A stretch of DNA of 64,000 nucleotides. Origin: CAZISM01 sp964541895. Its GTDB lineage: Bacteria > Zhuqueibacterota > Zhuqueibacteria > Residuimicrobiales > Residuimicrobiaceae. The position numbers and the translations under genes were made by a program. The number at the start of each line of letters is the position of its first letter. The stretch's first letter is position 1. The stretch is taken from assembly GCA_964541895.1 (NCBI GenBank), contig CAZISM010000002.1:62001-126000 (forward strand). The letters run 5' to 3'. Shown one piece after another: positions 37,136 through 46,788 of the stretch. The notes under the pieces were generated by a model that had not been told where the DNA came from, did no database searches, and saw only the letters and a list, made by a program, of their open reading frames with translations.

Positions 37136-38167
37136 ATGGCTGGAGAGTTCAGATTTTCATTCGGGCCGTGGAATATCCATGAAGGCGCCGATCCTTTTGG
37201 CCCCGCAGTCCGCAAGCCTGTCGAGTTTACCGCGAAACTCGCCATGTACAAGGAACTAGGCTTTGATGCCGTTCAGTTTCATGATGATGATGCGGTGCCG
37301 AATCTTGATTCTTTGACCGGCCTACAAACAGTCAAAGCGGCGGCGGATCTGAAAAAGCTCCTTGACGATAACGGCCTTGCAGCCGAATTTGTGGCCCCGC
37401 GCCTTTGGCAAGATCCAAGAACGGTCGATGGCGCCTATACGTCCAACGACCCGGCCTGCCGGAAGTATGCGATGGAAAGAAGCATAAAGTCCATCGACAT
37501 CGCCAAAGCGCTTGGCACCGACCTGTTGGTGCTCTGGCTGGCCAGAGAAGGAACCTATATCCGTGAAGCCAAGGATAGCAAGGTGGCGGTAGACCGGCTT
37601 GTTGAAGCGATAAACACCATGCTGGAATACGATCCGAAGGTCAGAATCTGCATCGAACCGAAACCCAACGAGCCGATGGATCATGCGTACATACCCACCG
37701 CCGGTCATGCCATCGCGCTCGGACTGCTGACAAAAGACCATAGCCGCGTCGGAGTCAATATCGAGAGCGCCCATGCCATCCTGGCCGGTCTTGATCCTTC
37801 GGATGAAATGGGTTTCGCGCTTGCGCATGGAAAACTCTGGACGGTTCATCTCAACGACCAGAACGGACTCAAATTCGATGAGGACAAGGCTTTTGGTGCG
37901 GTGGACCTTAGAAGAGCTTTTAATCAGGTGCGCATTCTCGATAAGCATAATTTCGGCAAAAAGGGAGAATGGGTAGGCCTTGATGTAAAAGCCATGCGCA
38001 CACAACACGACGAGACGGCCAGCAAACACCTGTCCAACAGCCGGACCATATTTCTCCGCTTGCTGGAAATTTCGCGGAATATCGATGATGCCGGGATAGA
38101 AGAATATGTAACTAACCGCGATTACGAAGCGCTCGAAATGTATATAATCAGACATCTTATCGGCTAA
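37136..38167 (+). CDS. Xylose-isomerase-like sugar isomerase
   Basis: A 343-residue cytoplasmic TIM barrel. The conserved sites of XylA are visible: His49 in AVQFHDDDAVP, LVLWLAREG, the metal/sugar ligands in ICIEPKPNEP, GVNIESAHAILAG, and HLNDQNGLKFDED. These match class I (actinobacterial-type) xylose isomerases. It is somewhat shorter than typical 390-residue XylA. It likely interconverts an aldose and a ketose (xylose, glucose or a related sugar). GGAGG precedes ATG 37136. The gene opens a new group with sulfatase, GH36 and araA, and is preceded by a 277-bp gap that may hold its promoter. Confidence 0.82.
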   Translation: MAGEFRFSFGPWNIHEGADPFGPAVRKPVEFTAKLAMYKELGFDAVQFHDDDAVPNLDSLTGLQTVKAAADLKKLLDDNGLAAEFVAPRLWQDPRTVDGAYTSNDPACRKYAMERSIKSIDIAKALGTDLLVLWLAREGTYIREAKDSKVAVDRLVEAINTMLEYDPKVRICIEPKPNEPMDHAYIPTAGHAIALGLLTKDHSRVGVNIESAHAILAGLDPSDEMGFALAHGKLWTVHLNDQNGLKFDEDKAFGAVDLRRAFNQVRILDKHNFGKKGEWVGLDVKAMRTQHDETASKHLSNSRTIFLRLLEISRNIDDAGIEEYVTNRDYEALEMYIIRHLIG

Positions 38168-38199
38168 ACACATTTCCTGTTACGATGGAGTGGCTCAAT

Positions 38200-40005
38200 A
38201 TGAAAATCGATTCCAGCTCCCCTGAAATAGAGAATGCAACGCGGCGTAATTTTCTCAAGCAGGTAAGCCTGGGCACGACGGCTGCCGTGGTCGGTTTGAA
38301 TACCGACGAAGGGCTGGCCCAATCGCCGGCGGAACAAGAGACCGGCAAAGCGAACCAGGGTCGCAAACAAGCTTCTGCCCGGCGTGCAAAGCAAAGCAAC
38401 CGTCCCAATATCATTTTTATCATGGCCGATCAGCTGGGTGCCCGCTTTGTCGGCTGCTATGGCAGCGGCGTCGATTCCACGCCCACCCTCGACCGCCTGG
38501 CACGCGAAGGGCTGCGTTTCGACCGATTTTATGCATCGGCGCCGGTGTGCGCTCCCAACCGGGCCAGTATCCTGACCGGACGTTCGCCGGAGATCCACGG
38601 CATCGTCACCAATAACCTGGCCCTGCAGAGTGATAATCCCACCTTTGCCCATCTGCTCCGGGAGGAAGGGTATCGCACCGCCATGTTCGGCAAGATTCAT
38701 CAGACGCCGATGCAATGGGAACCGGCCATGGATCTCGATCATCTTGGATTCGACGAACATCAGGTCTGTGAAGATCCCCGCTGGGGACCCTACATCGACT
38801 GGGTGAAAAAAAACCATCCCCGATATTATGACATCGCTCTGGCCACTACCAATGCTCACTCGGGGACGGTGGTCGCCACCAATCCGTTTGAAACCCAACA
38901 GGGGGCCTCTGCCGAACAGGTGCGCATCAAGAAGGAGGCCTTTGCAAAATACATGCAGCCGCGCCTGGACGCCTCAGAGTGGGAGCGCATGTATGTCTCG
39001 CCTCTGCCGGTGGAAATACACGACACCACCTATATAACCGAATGCAGCCTCGATTTTCTCAAGCGGGCTTCTGCCGACCAGCCATTTCTTTGTCACATCT
39101 CTTATGTCGATCCGCATGATCCTTACGAACCGTCTGAACCGTATGCGTCTATGTATGACCCTGAAAAGATGCCTGACGCGTTGCCGGCTGAATGGGTCGA
39201 TAAAGGCCCTAAAACACTGGAACAGGTGCGTGACGGATATTTGCATTTTCGCAAGATCTGCGATAAGCCGGCGGCGGTGCGCAAGCTGCGGGCCCTGTAT
39301 CACGGATCGATCCGCCAGATCGATGATCAGATCGGCCGTCTGGTGGCGTATCTGAAAGAGACCGGCCTGTGGGAAAACACCATTATTGTTTTCACCACCG
39401 ATCACGGTGAAATGATGGGCGATCATGGCCTGATCGCCAAAGGGTTACCCCATTATGACACCGGCATCCGCTGCCCGCTGATTGTCGCCGGCGGACCGGT
39501 GCGGAACAGAGGGGCGATGGCGCAGTTGTCATGCTCGCTGGATCTGTTCCCGACCTTGTGTGATTGGGCCGGCGTCGAGAATCAACCGCCGCACGAAGGC
39601 CGCTCCTTTGCCGCACTCACTGCAACCGACGGCAAAACGCCGGGCTGGCCGGAAATCGCGGTCTCCATCGGCAACGTCGATTCCGTGATCACGGAGGACG
39701 GCTGGCGGTTAACGCGCTACTCCGGCTCCAATGAAGGCCAGATGTTCTGCCTCAAACAGGATCCAGACGAGCGCCATGACCTCTACCATGATCCGAAATA
39801 TGTGGATAAGAAAGTGGAGCTGCTGGAACGCCTGGTCAAGGTGCGCACGCAACCGCGTATCCTGGAACAATACCGCAACCTGCCGGTCCGGGACGGACGC
39901 AAGTGGGATCCCAACGCCCATGAAACAACCTGGCCGTTGATTCCGCTCACGCCCTCGCCCTGGCTCGAGAAGGCGGCTAAACCCGCCTGGCATGGCACTG
40001 ATTAA
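38200..40005 (+). CDS. S1-family sulfatase with twin-arginine signal
   Basis: A 601-residue sulfatase. TRRNFLKQVSLGTTAAVVG at 14-32 is a Tat signal. A 35-residue low-complexity stretch (Gln/Lys/Ala rich) separates it from the catalytic domain. RPNIIFIMADQLGARF and Cys117-Ala-Pro-Asn-Arg121 followed by ASILTGRSP identify the formylglycine site, and TTDHGEMMGDHGLIAKG is the conserved C-terminal metal-site motif. The D-Q-L and MMGDHG features are common in bacterial S1 members acting on algal or host glycans. GGAG about 8 nt upstream supports ATG 38200 over ATG 38185. It lies 32 bp after the isomerase gene. Confidence 0.9.
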   Translation: MKIDSSSPEIENATRRNFLKQVSLGTTAAVVGLNTDEGLAQSPAEQETGKANQGRKQASARRAKQSNRPNIIFIMADQLGARFVGCYGSGVDSTPTLDRLAREGLRFDRFYASAPVCAPNRASILTGRSPEIHGIVTNNLALQSDNPTFAHLLREEGYRTAMFGKIHQTPMQWEPAMDLDHLGFDEHQVCEDPRWGPYIDWVKKNHPRYYDIALATTNAHSGTVVATNPFETQQGASAEQVRIKKEAFAKYMQPRLDASEWERMYVSPLPVEIHDTTYITECSLDFLKRASADQPFLCHISYVDPHDPYEPSEPYASMYDPEKMPDALPAEWVDKGPKTLEQVRDGYLHFRKICDKPAAVRKLRALYHGSIRQIDDQIGRLVAYLKETGLWENTIIVFTTDHGEMMGDHGLIAKGLPHYDTGIRCPLIVAGGPVRNRGAMAQLSCSLDLFPTLCDWAGVENQPPHEGRSFAALTATDGKTPGWPEIAVSIGNVDSVITEDGWRLTRYSGSNEGQMFCLKQDPDERHDLYHDPKYVDKKVELLERLVKVRTQPRILEQYRNLPVRDGRKWDPNAHETTWPLIPLTPSPWLEKAAKPAWHGTD

Positions 40006-40060
40006 AGTGTTCGCAGCCGGATGCATTTGACCAAAACATTTTCGCCAGGAGGAGAACGGT

Positions 40061-42256
40061 ATGTTCAGAGACTGCTTGATTTCTTTGCTGTTTATTTTGT
40101 TAGGCCTCCCTATTTTCAGTGTTTTGCAAGCCATGGAAAACAAGCCATTCTCCGTTGATAAAGAAGGCTTGAGCATTCGCTTCGAGTTTTTCAAGGACCA
40201 TCTGCGGCAGCGCACCCTGTTGCCTGCTGGCATGAATTTGCCGGATACCCTGGCGCCCATGCAGGACATTACCGACATAGAAGTGGCCTTGCATGTCACC
40301 GGGCTGGATCGCCTCGGCCGCAAACGAATCGGCGGACAACCCGGGACGCGCTTGATCTTTAACGGCATGTCGGAGCAACGAACCGACAAAGGCACGCAGG
40401 TGACTCTGACACAATTCGACCCGGAAACCAAGCTGAAAGTGGAATCTCTATACCTGTTTTTTCATGATACGCCTGTTATTCGTCGCTGTACGCGAGTGAC
40501 CAACGAAGGTAAAAACGAACAGGGCCTCGAGTATGTCAGTTCGGTCATGCTGAACAATTATGGTGATCTGGGATCGGGCTCTGTCGAAGAAAAGCTGGTG
40601 GTCCATTGGGCCCACAACAGCTGGTTTGCCGAAGGTCAATGGCATGCTTCAGCGCCTTCCGAATTGGGATGGGCTGAGAACCGGTTTCATCAACTTTCCG
40701 GAATATCCCTGCAGAATCTCGGCTCCTGGTCGACCGTGCGATATTTGCCCATGGCGATGATCGAAAATCGCAGTATCGGCGTCACCTGGTTCTGGCAAAT
40801 CGAGCATAACGGCTCCTGGTTTTGGGAAATGTCCGATTCCAAATCAGCGTATGACATGAAAAGCAACCATATCACCATGGCCAATGCAGGAACCTACCTG
40901 TATGTCGGCGGTCCGGATGAGGAAACCGGCCAAGCCTGGAAAAGGTTAAAGCCGGGGGAATCGTATGTCACGGTGCCTGTGGCTATCGGTTGTGTCAGAG
41001 GCGGTTTTGGTGAAGGCGTGGCGGCGCTCACGGCATACCGGCGCATGGCCTGTTTGCAGCCGCATCCGGACAACAGGGATTGCCCCGTGGTCTTTAATGA
41101 TTATATGAATTGTCTCATGGCCGATCCGACTACTGAAAAACTGATTCCGGTGATCGATGCCGCTGCCAGAGCGGGCGCTCATTATTTTATGATCGATGCC
41201 GGCTGGTACGGCGAGCTCAACGAAAACTGGTGGGTCTCGCGCGGCCTGTATTTGCCCTCTAAAACCCGTTTCAAAGACGGACTGCAAGCCGTTCTGGACT
41301 ATATTCGAGCGCGCGGGATGGTCCCTGGCCTGTGGCTGGAGATTGAAAATCCGGGTATGAATTCTCCGCTCAAAACAAAGCCGGATGACTGGTTTTTCAT
41401 TCGTCACGGAAAACGGGTAACCGAAAGCGGCAGCAATATCCTGGATTTTCGTAATCCCGAGGTGCGCCGCTATGCCGACGAAATTGTCGATCGACTGGTG
41501 CAGCAGTACAAGGTCGGTTATATAAAGATCGATTACAATGTCAATGCGCTCATGGGTACAGAATACAAAGCCGACAGCCCGGGCCAGGGATTGCTGGAAC
41601 ACAACCGGGCCTTTTTGAATTGGCTTGATCATGTGTACAAGCGTTTCCCGAACCTGACCATCGAGAATTGCGGCAGCGGCGGCTGCCGTATGGACTATGC
41701 CATGCTGTCGCGCAATCAGGTGCAATCCTCCAGCGATCAGATGGACTATCGCAAATATCCTTCGATTATCACCGGTTGTTTTGCCGCGGTTCTGCCGGAG
41801 CAACTGGCCGCCTGGTCCTATCCGCTGGCAGAAGCCGATGCAGATCAGGCCTCTTTCAACATGATCGGTGCCATGATGGGACGTATGCACCTGAGCGGCC
41901 GCATCGACCGTCTGGCGGAACAGAGTTTTAGCGTGGTGCAAAACGGCGTGTCGGTTTATAAAAAGGAGATTCAACCGATTGTTCCGTCTGCTGTGCCCTT
42001 TTTCCCCTTGGGCATGTCGGCTTTGGCTGATGACGTTGCACCCGTTGCCCTGGGCTTGAACCATGCGAGCAAGAACATCATCGCGGTGTGGCGGCTCAAC
42101 GGCAAACCGGTGATCCGCATTCCCAACGTTTATGATGGTGAGGCGAAATTACTTTATCCTGTTGAGCTGGATATTCGCATTGACCAAAGCGGTCGTGATC
42201 TGCTGGTCATGTTTCCACGACCCTATATGGGCGCCATTATTGAAATTCGACACTAA
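40061..42256 (+). CDS. GH36 alpha-galactosidase
   Basis: A 731-residue exported enzyme with signal MFRDCLISLLFILLGLPIFS. An N-terminal supersandwich is followed by the catalytic barrel. YIKIDYN carries nucleophile Asp491 and SSSDQMD carries acid/base Asp559. IENCGSGGCRMDYAML is the family cysteine/glycine motif between them, and MIDAGWYGE starts the barrel. It should remove terminal alpha-linked galactose, with alpha-N-acetylgalactosaminidase possible. GGAGG at 40049-40053 gives a strong ribosome site. L-arabinose isomerase follows by 27 bp. Confidence 0.92.
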   Translation: MFRDCLISLLFILLGLPIFSVLQAMENKPFSVDKEGLSIRFEFFKDHLRQRTLLPAGMNLPDTLAPMQDITDIEVALHVTGLDRLGRKRIGGQPGTRLIFNGMSEQRTDKGTQVTLTQFDPETKLKVESLYLFFHDTPVIRRCTRVTNEGKNEQGLEYVSSVMLNNYGDLGSGSVEEKLVVHWAHNSWFAEGQWHASAPSELGWAENRFHQLSGISLQNLGSWSTVRYLPMAMIENRSIGVTWFWQIEHNGSWFWEMSDSKSAYDMKSNHITMANAGTYLYVGGPDEETGQAWKRLKPGESYVTVPVAIGCVRGGFGEGVAALTAYRRMACLQPHPDNRDCPVVFNDYMNCLMADPTTEKLIPVIDAAARAGAHYFMIDAGWYGELNENWWVSRGLYLPSKTRFKDGLQAVLDYIRARGMVPGLWLEIENPGMNSPLKTKPDDWFFIRHGKRVTESGSNILDFRNPEVRRYADEIVDRLVQQYKVGYIKIDYNVNALMGTEYKADSPGQGLLEHNRAFLNWLDHVYKRFPNLTIENCGSGGCRMDYAMLSRNQVQSSSDQMDYRKYPSIITGCFAAVLPEQLAAWSYPLAEADADQASFNMIGAMMGRMHLSGRIDRLAEQSFSVVQNGVSVYKKEIQPIVPSAVPFFPLGMSALADDVAPVALGLNHASKNIIAVWRLNGKPVIRIPNVYDGEAKLLYPVELDIRIDQSGRDLLVMFPRPYMGAIIEIRH

Positions 42257-42283
42257 ACCTATTGCAGTAAAGGAGAAGATCGT

Positions 42284-43780
42284 ATGAAGGCATTGCAGCA
42301 GTATAAAGTCTGGTTTGTTACCGGCAGTCAGGATTTATACGGCCCGGAAACGTTGCAAAAAGTGGCAGAACATTCTCGAGAAATCGCTGCGGCGCTGAAT
42401 CACAGTGAGCTGATTCCTGTGCAGGTGGTGTACAAACCTGTACTGACCAATTCCGACGCCATTTATGGGCTCTGTCAGGACGCCAATCAGACTGAAAACT
42501 GCATCGGTTTGATCACCTGGATGCACACCTTCTCGCCTGCCAAGATGTGGATTGCCGGACTCAAGGCCCTGCAAAGACCGTTTGTGCATTTGCATACCCA
42601 GTTCAACCGGGATCTGCCCTGGTCGGACATTGATATGAATTTCATGAATCTCAACCAGTCCGCCCACGGCGACCGCGAATTCGGCTTTATCTGCTCGCGC
42701 CTGCGACTGAACCGTAAAGTGATCGTCGGTTTCTGGCAGGATCCTTCTGTGCAGGAAAAGCTGGCTACCTGGACGCGGGCGGCGTGCGCCTGGAACGATA
42801 GCCAGAGTGCGAAAATTGCCCGCTTTGGTGATAATATGCGCGAAGTAGCTGTAACCGAAGGCGATAAAGTGGAAGCACAGATTCGTTTCGGTTATTCGGT
42901 GCGCGGCTATGGCATCGGCGACCTGGTGGACAGCATCAACAAAATCCATGAAGCGGATGTAGCGCAACTGGTTAAAGTATACGAAGACACTTATGCGCTG
43001 ACGCCGGAATTGCGTGCCAACGGTAACAAGCGATCGGCGCTGCAGTATGCCGCCAAAGTAGAGTTGGGATTGCGTGCGTTTCTGGAACGGGAAAATTTCA
43101 AGGGCTTTACCACCTGCTTTGAGGATCTGCACGGCATGGATCAACTGCCCGGATTGTCGGTGCAGCGTCTCATGGCCGACGGTTACGGCTTTGGCGCCGA
43201 AGGCGACTGGAAAACCGCCGCTCTGGTACGCGCCATGAAAGTAATGGGCTCCGGCCTGAAAGGCGGATGTTCTTTTATGGAAGATTACACCTACCATCTT
43301 GATCCGGCCGGCATGCAGGTGCTGGGGGCTCATATGCTGGAGTTGTGCTCTTCCATCGCCGGACAGAAACCGGTCCTGCAGATTCATCCGCTCTCCATCG
43401 GCGGCAAAAACGATCCCTTGCGTTTGGTATTCAATGTGGCGCTTGGGCCGGCCCTGAACGCCTCCATCATCGATATGGGTGACAGATTCCGCATGGTCGT
43501 TAATACCGTAGAGGTCGTTGAGGCCAAAGAGATGCCCCACTTGCCGGTGGCGCGCGCCATGTGGATCCCGGAACCAAATCTGGAGGTGGCGGCGGCGGCC
43601 TGGATACTGGCCGGCGCGGCACATCATGCCGGTTTCAGTCAGGCGGTGTCTGTGGACTGCCTGGAAGATTTTGCCGAGATGGCGGACGTGGAATTCCTGC
43701 TCATCAACAAGGATACCCACTTGTCCGATTTTAAAAAAGAACTGAGATGGAACAGCGTCTATTACAGAGAACGAAAGTGA
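42284..43780 (+). CDS. araA: L-arabinose isomerase
   Basis: A 498-residue cytoplasmic enzyme converting L-arabinose to L-ribulose, and often also galactose to tagatose. The length and sequence match AraA throughout: VWFVTGSQDLYG at the start, CIGLITWMHTFSPAKMWI, TTCFEDLHGMDQLPGLSVQ, the manganese ligands in GFGAEGDW and SFMEDYTYH, and His pairs in LGAHMLE and GAAHHAGFS. GGAGA precedes ATG 42284. No AraB kinase or AraD epimerase is in the window. It fits the GH127 beta-L-arabinofuranosidase at 51074. Confidence 0.97.
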   Translation: MKALQQYKVWFVTGSQDLYGPETLQKVAEHSREIAAALNHSELIPVQVVYKPVLTNSDAIYGLCQDANQTENCIGLITWMHTFSPAKMWIAGLKALQRPFVHLHTQFNRDLPWSDIDMNFMNLNQSAHGDREFGFICSRLRLNRKVIVGFWQDPSVQEKLATWTRAACAWNDSQSAKIARFGDNMREVAVTEGDKVEAQIRFGYSVRGYGIGDLVDSINKIHEADVAQLVKVYEDTYALTPELRANGNKRSALQYAAKVELGLRAFLERENFKGFTTCFEDLHGMDQLPGLSVQRLMADGYGFGAEGDWKTAALVRAMKVMGSGLKGGCSFMEDYTYHLDPAGMQVLGAHMLELCSSIAGQKPVLQIHPLSIGGKNDPLRLVFNVALGPALNASIIDMGDRFRMVVNTVEVVEAKEMPHLPVARAMWIPEPNLEVAAAAWILAGAAHHAGFSQAVSVDCLEDFAEMADVEFLLINKDTHLSDFKKELRWNSVYYRERK

Positions 43781-43856
43781 ATGATGGTTGTAGCCGAAGC
43801 GTCCTGCGGCGGCGGCCTGTTGAATACGAATCGGTCCACCAGGGAGATAGGTTGAC

Positions 43857-44924
43857 ATGAAAAAAACAGGATATCTTGTTGGGGTCGTGTTGGTGTTGTT
43901 TTTGCACTGCAGCGAGAAAAAGGAAACAATCTCATTCGGCGCCATTCGCTGGGATTATTGGAGCAAAGCGGTGCAGGAAAAGCGGGACGCCTCCGGTCAA
44001 CCCGGAGCACCTCACACTAACCTGCAGGACGTCAAGTGGAAAAATCGCTTGCCGTTTTTTGCGCGCGTGCTTGCAGAACATCCTCGTCAGGTGGAGATCT
44101 TGCACGATAGCCAGGCGGTCATGGACCGGGAAATCGAATATGCCAGGCAGAGCGGATTGGCGTACTGGGCATTTCTCTATTATCCCAGCGGTCCGGAAAT
44201 GAGTGTCAGCCGCGAACTGTATCTGAAAAGCCGGTACAAAAACGATGTCGCGTTCTGTCTGATCCTCTCTCGTTGGAACGACGACAAGACCACCTGGGAG
44301 GACAATGTCGATTATCTGGCCCGGCAGGTGCAGGAACCTTCCTATTTTAAAGTGGCTGGTGACCGGCCGCTGATTTTTCTTTTTTTCTGGGATGAAAAAC
44401 GGATGCCGGAAAAGATTTGGGGATCCCTGGATGGCGCCAGGGCCGCCATAACGTCGCTGCGGGAAGCGATTAAACGTTCCGGACAGCAGGATCCCTATCT
44501 TGTCGCCATGCGCATCAACCAGACGGAATGCATTCAATACTGCAAATCCCTGCAGCTGGATGCCATTTCCACCTATACGACATTTGGCGGTACCGATTAT
44601 GCGGGTCTGGCCCAGAGCAATATCGATTGGTGGCAAGAGGCGAAACAGGCCAACATTCCTGCCGTGCTGCCGCTATCCTGTGGCTGGGGTGGGCCGCGTC
44701 CAAGCGGTCTGCATGATCAGCAACCGACGCTCCTGCAATTTGAAAATCACCTGCAAACGGCCCGGTTGTGGATGCTGGCTAATCCGCATATCGCACAAGC
44801 CAGGACCAGCCTCATGTATGCGTGGAACGAATTCGATGAAGGCGGCTTTCTCTGTCCCACGCAGGGCGAACAGGAAGGTTCGCGCAAGATCGATGCTTTG
44901 GCCAGAGTAGTCAACGGCCGCTAG
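43857..44924 (+). CDS. GH99-like / WbsX-like lipoprotein (copy 2)
   Basis: A 355-residue lipoprotein (LFLHC, Cys18) paralogous to the gene at 2917-4008. It shares FGAIRWDYW, DVKWKNRLPFFARV, AYWAFLYYP, LDAISTYTTFGGTDY, CGWGGPRPSG and the acidic motif AWNEFDEGGFLCP. Both copies keep the WNE(x)DEGG pair of acids expected to be catalytic in GH99-like barrels. AGGGAGATAGG precedes ATG 43857. A sulfatase follows 73 bp downstream, as with copy 1, so the cassette has been duplicated. Confidence 0.72.
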   Translation: MKKTGYLVGVVLVLFLHCSEKKETISFGAIRWDYWSKAVQEKRDASGQPGAPHTNLQDVKWKNRLPFFARVLAEHPRQVEILHDSQAVMDREIEYARQSGLAYWAFLYYPSGPEMSVSRELYLKSRYKNDVAFCLILSRWNDDKTTWEDNVDYLARQVQEPSYFKVAGDRPLIFLFFWDEKRMPEKIWGSLDGARAAITSLREAIKRSGQQDPYLVAMRINQTECIQYCKSLQLDAISTYTTFGGTDYAGLAQSNIDWWQEAKQANIPAVLPLSCGWGGPRPSGLHDQQPTLLQFENHLQTARLWMLANPHIAQARTSLMYAWNEFDEGGFLCPTQGEQEGSRKIDALARVVNGR

Positions 44925-44997
44925 CCTGCGCGTCTGCCTGCACGGGCTATTCATGTTTCTGCGTGTTGAACAGGATAAACTTCCGGAAGAGGTCACT

Positions 44998-46590
44998 ATG
45001 AAGCGAAGAGATTTTTTAAAAACAGGATTGGTATCGACGGCCGCCGGTCTGATGGCCGGTTGTGGGAAACGGCAACCGCCCAACATCCTCTGGCTGATGA
45101 CAGACGAACAGCGCACCGATTCGCTGCGGTTTTATGGCAGCCCCTGGGCGGTCAGTCCGAATCTGGATCGTTATGCCGCGGAGGGTGTCGTGTTCATGAA
45201 TGCCTATACACAGGCGCCGGTCTGCACGCCGGCGCGGGTGTCCATACTGACGGGCCAGTACTGCAGTCAGACTGGAGTCTGGCGAAACATCGGCAACCAC
45301 GAACTGTCATTCGATCTGCTGACCGACGTGTTCCGTCAGGCCGGCTATCACTCCGCAACTTTTGGCAAACAGCATTATGGCGGGCCGAAAAGGGCCTTTG
45401 ACCTGGAAAAAAGCCTGGTCACCAGCGTCTATGTCGATCCCTATGGCTATGCGCCTCAATATGACGAATCGAAATATGATGTGGTCAAGTATCCCGGCAA
45501 ATGGGTCTTGGGCGGCCGTTTTCCGGAAGCGGCTGAAAAATCGCGCGAGGCAGAATGCGTAGATGGCGCGATAGCATGGCTAAAGGAACAGCCCGGAGAC
45601 AAACCATTTCTATTACGCCTCTCGTTCAGCGCTCCGCATACGCCCGTTGTGCCGCCGGTCCCCTTCGATACCCTCATAAAAGAAGAGGAGATCAAACTGG
45701 CTCCTGCGGGCGATGCTCTGCCGAAGGATTGTCCGCTATGGATGAAACGGCATTACCAGGGCGCCGGTTCCTGGCCGTTCACGCCGGAGCAGATCCGCAA
45801 AATGCGTCGCTACTATTATGGCTATGCCGCTTTTGTCGATGACCAATTCGGCCGCTTGCTGCGCTGGATGGAAGGACAAGGCTTGCTGGAGAACACCATT
45901 ATCGCTTTCGTCGCGGATCATGGCACGCATGTGTGCGATAACGGTCTGGTGCAGAAAGGCACGTTTTATGATGCGTCCGCCAGAGTACCCTATTTTTTCT
46001 GGTATCCGAAAAAAATCGCTCAAGGCAGGACTTTGCAGACCCCGGTGGAGACCCGCACTCTGCTGCCGACGCTTTTAGAATTAGCCGGATTGCCTGTGCC
46101 GGATCGTTGTGCCGGGATCAGTCTGGCTGAAACCTTGCGCAAAGGAAAAGAGCCTGCTGCCCTTCCGGTATTTTCAGAGATGAGTTTCGGCTTTGATCCG
46201 CGGCATCCGGACAACCGGGTTGTTATGGTCCGTGACGGACAATGGAAACTGTGTGTCTGTGTGGATGATGAAACGGAAAAAGGCGAATTGATCGATCTGG
46301 GCAACGATCCGCTTGAACAGCACAATGTCTATGGAGAGGAAAAGTATGCCGCCATACGGCAGAAATTACTGCAGGCTGTCAAAGCGCACATCGCCGGTAC
46401 GGAAAAACCCTTTGCCAATGCTGCCCGTCTGCAGGCACTGGAGAAATCGCCGGTCGGGCAGGTGCTCTGCGCCACCTGCAAACGCACCACCGTGGCCCGC
46501 GTAGACACGGCCACACTGGCTCCGGACTGGTCCGATGCGTTACAGGAAGCGTATCAGTGCTATCATTGCGGCGCCCGGTTTGGAATCTAA
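44998..46590 (+). CDS. S1-family sulfatase lipoprotein with C-terminal zinc-ribbon-like tail
   Basis: A 530-residue sulfatase. MKRRDFLKTG is twin-arginine like and LMAGC (Cys22) is a clear lipobox. PPNILWLMTDEQRTD and Cys76-Thr-Pro-Ala-Arg80 followed by VSILTGQY give the formylglycine site, and VADHGTHVCDNGL is the C-terminal metal-site motif. The last 40 residues contain Cys491-x2-Cys494 and Cys521-x2-Cys524, spaced like a zinc ribbon. That is not part of the S1 fold. AGAGG precedes ATG 44998. It is the partner of the GH99-like lipoprotein upstream. Confidence 0.88.
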   Translation: MKRRDFLKTGLVSTAAGLMAGCGKRQPPNILWLMTDEQRTDSLRFYGSPWAVSPNLDRYAAEGVVFMNAYTQAPVCTPARVSILTGQYCSQTGVWRNIGNHELSFDLLTDVFRQAGYHSATFGKQHYGGPKRAFDLEKSLVTSVYVDPYGYAPQYDESKYDVVKYPGKWVLGGRFPEAAEKSREAECVDGAIAWLKEQPGDKPFLLRLSFSAPHTPVVPPVPFDTLIKEEEIKLAPAGDALPKDCPLWMKRHYQGAGSWPFTPEQIRKMRRYYYGYAAFVDDQFGRLLRWMEGQGLLENTIIAFVADHGTHVCDNGLVQKGTFYDASARVPYFFWYPKKIAQGRTLQTPVETRTLLPTLLELAGLPVPDRCAGISLAETLRKGKEPAALPVFSEMSFGFDPRHPDNRVVMVRDGQWKLCVCVDDETEKGELIDLGNDPLEQHNVYGEEKYAAIRQKLLQAVKAHIAGTEKPFANAARLQALEKSPVGQVLCATCKRTTVARVDTATLAPDWSDALQEAYQCYHCGARFGI

Positions 46591-46625
46591 CTCTTTCCGT
46601 TTACGAGTCTGATGAATATGGCGGG

Positions 46626-46665
46626 TTCCTGGATGTTGCCGAGTCTTTTGCGGCGACTCCGGGGG
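46626..46665 (+). repeat. Bulged intergenic hairpin, copy 1
   Basis: GTTGCCG (46635-46641) pairs with CGGCGAC (46651-46657). A bulged T at 46634 is followed by an outer stem of GGA/TCC plus C-G and wobble pairs. The same architecture with base changes that keep pairing occurs at 50975-51006. A second hairpin with a one-base bulge (46698-46706 with 46713-46722) lies just downstream in the same gap. Confidence 0.5.
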
Positions 46666-46788
46666 TCTTTCGAATATTCAATCGGTTAGAAAGTATACGA
46701 GGTCGCAAAAACGCGACCCTCGGAGGTTCAATCGACGGCTGTGTCTTGGATCCATTCTGAAACAGGTCCAACTATTCGGGAGTACCTT

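Noticed and set aside
42335..43945. 536-codon open frame antisense to araA
   Set aside because: araA is unmistakable over its full length on the plus strand; the reverse frame is open because of codon bias and has no family likeness or ribosome site.
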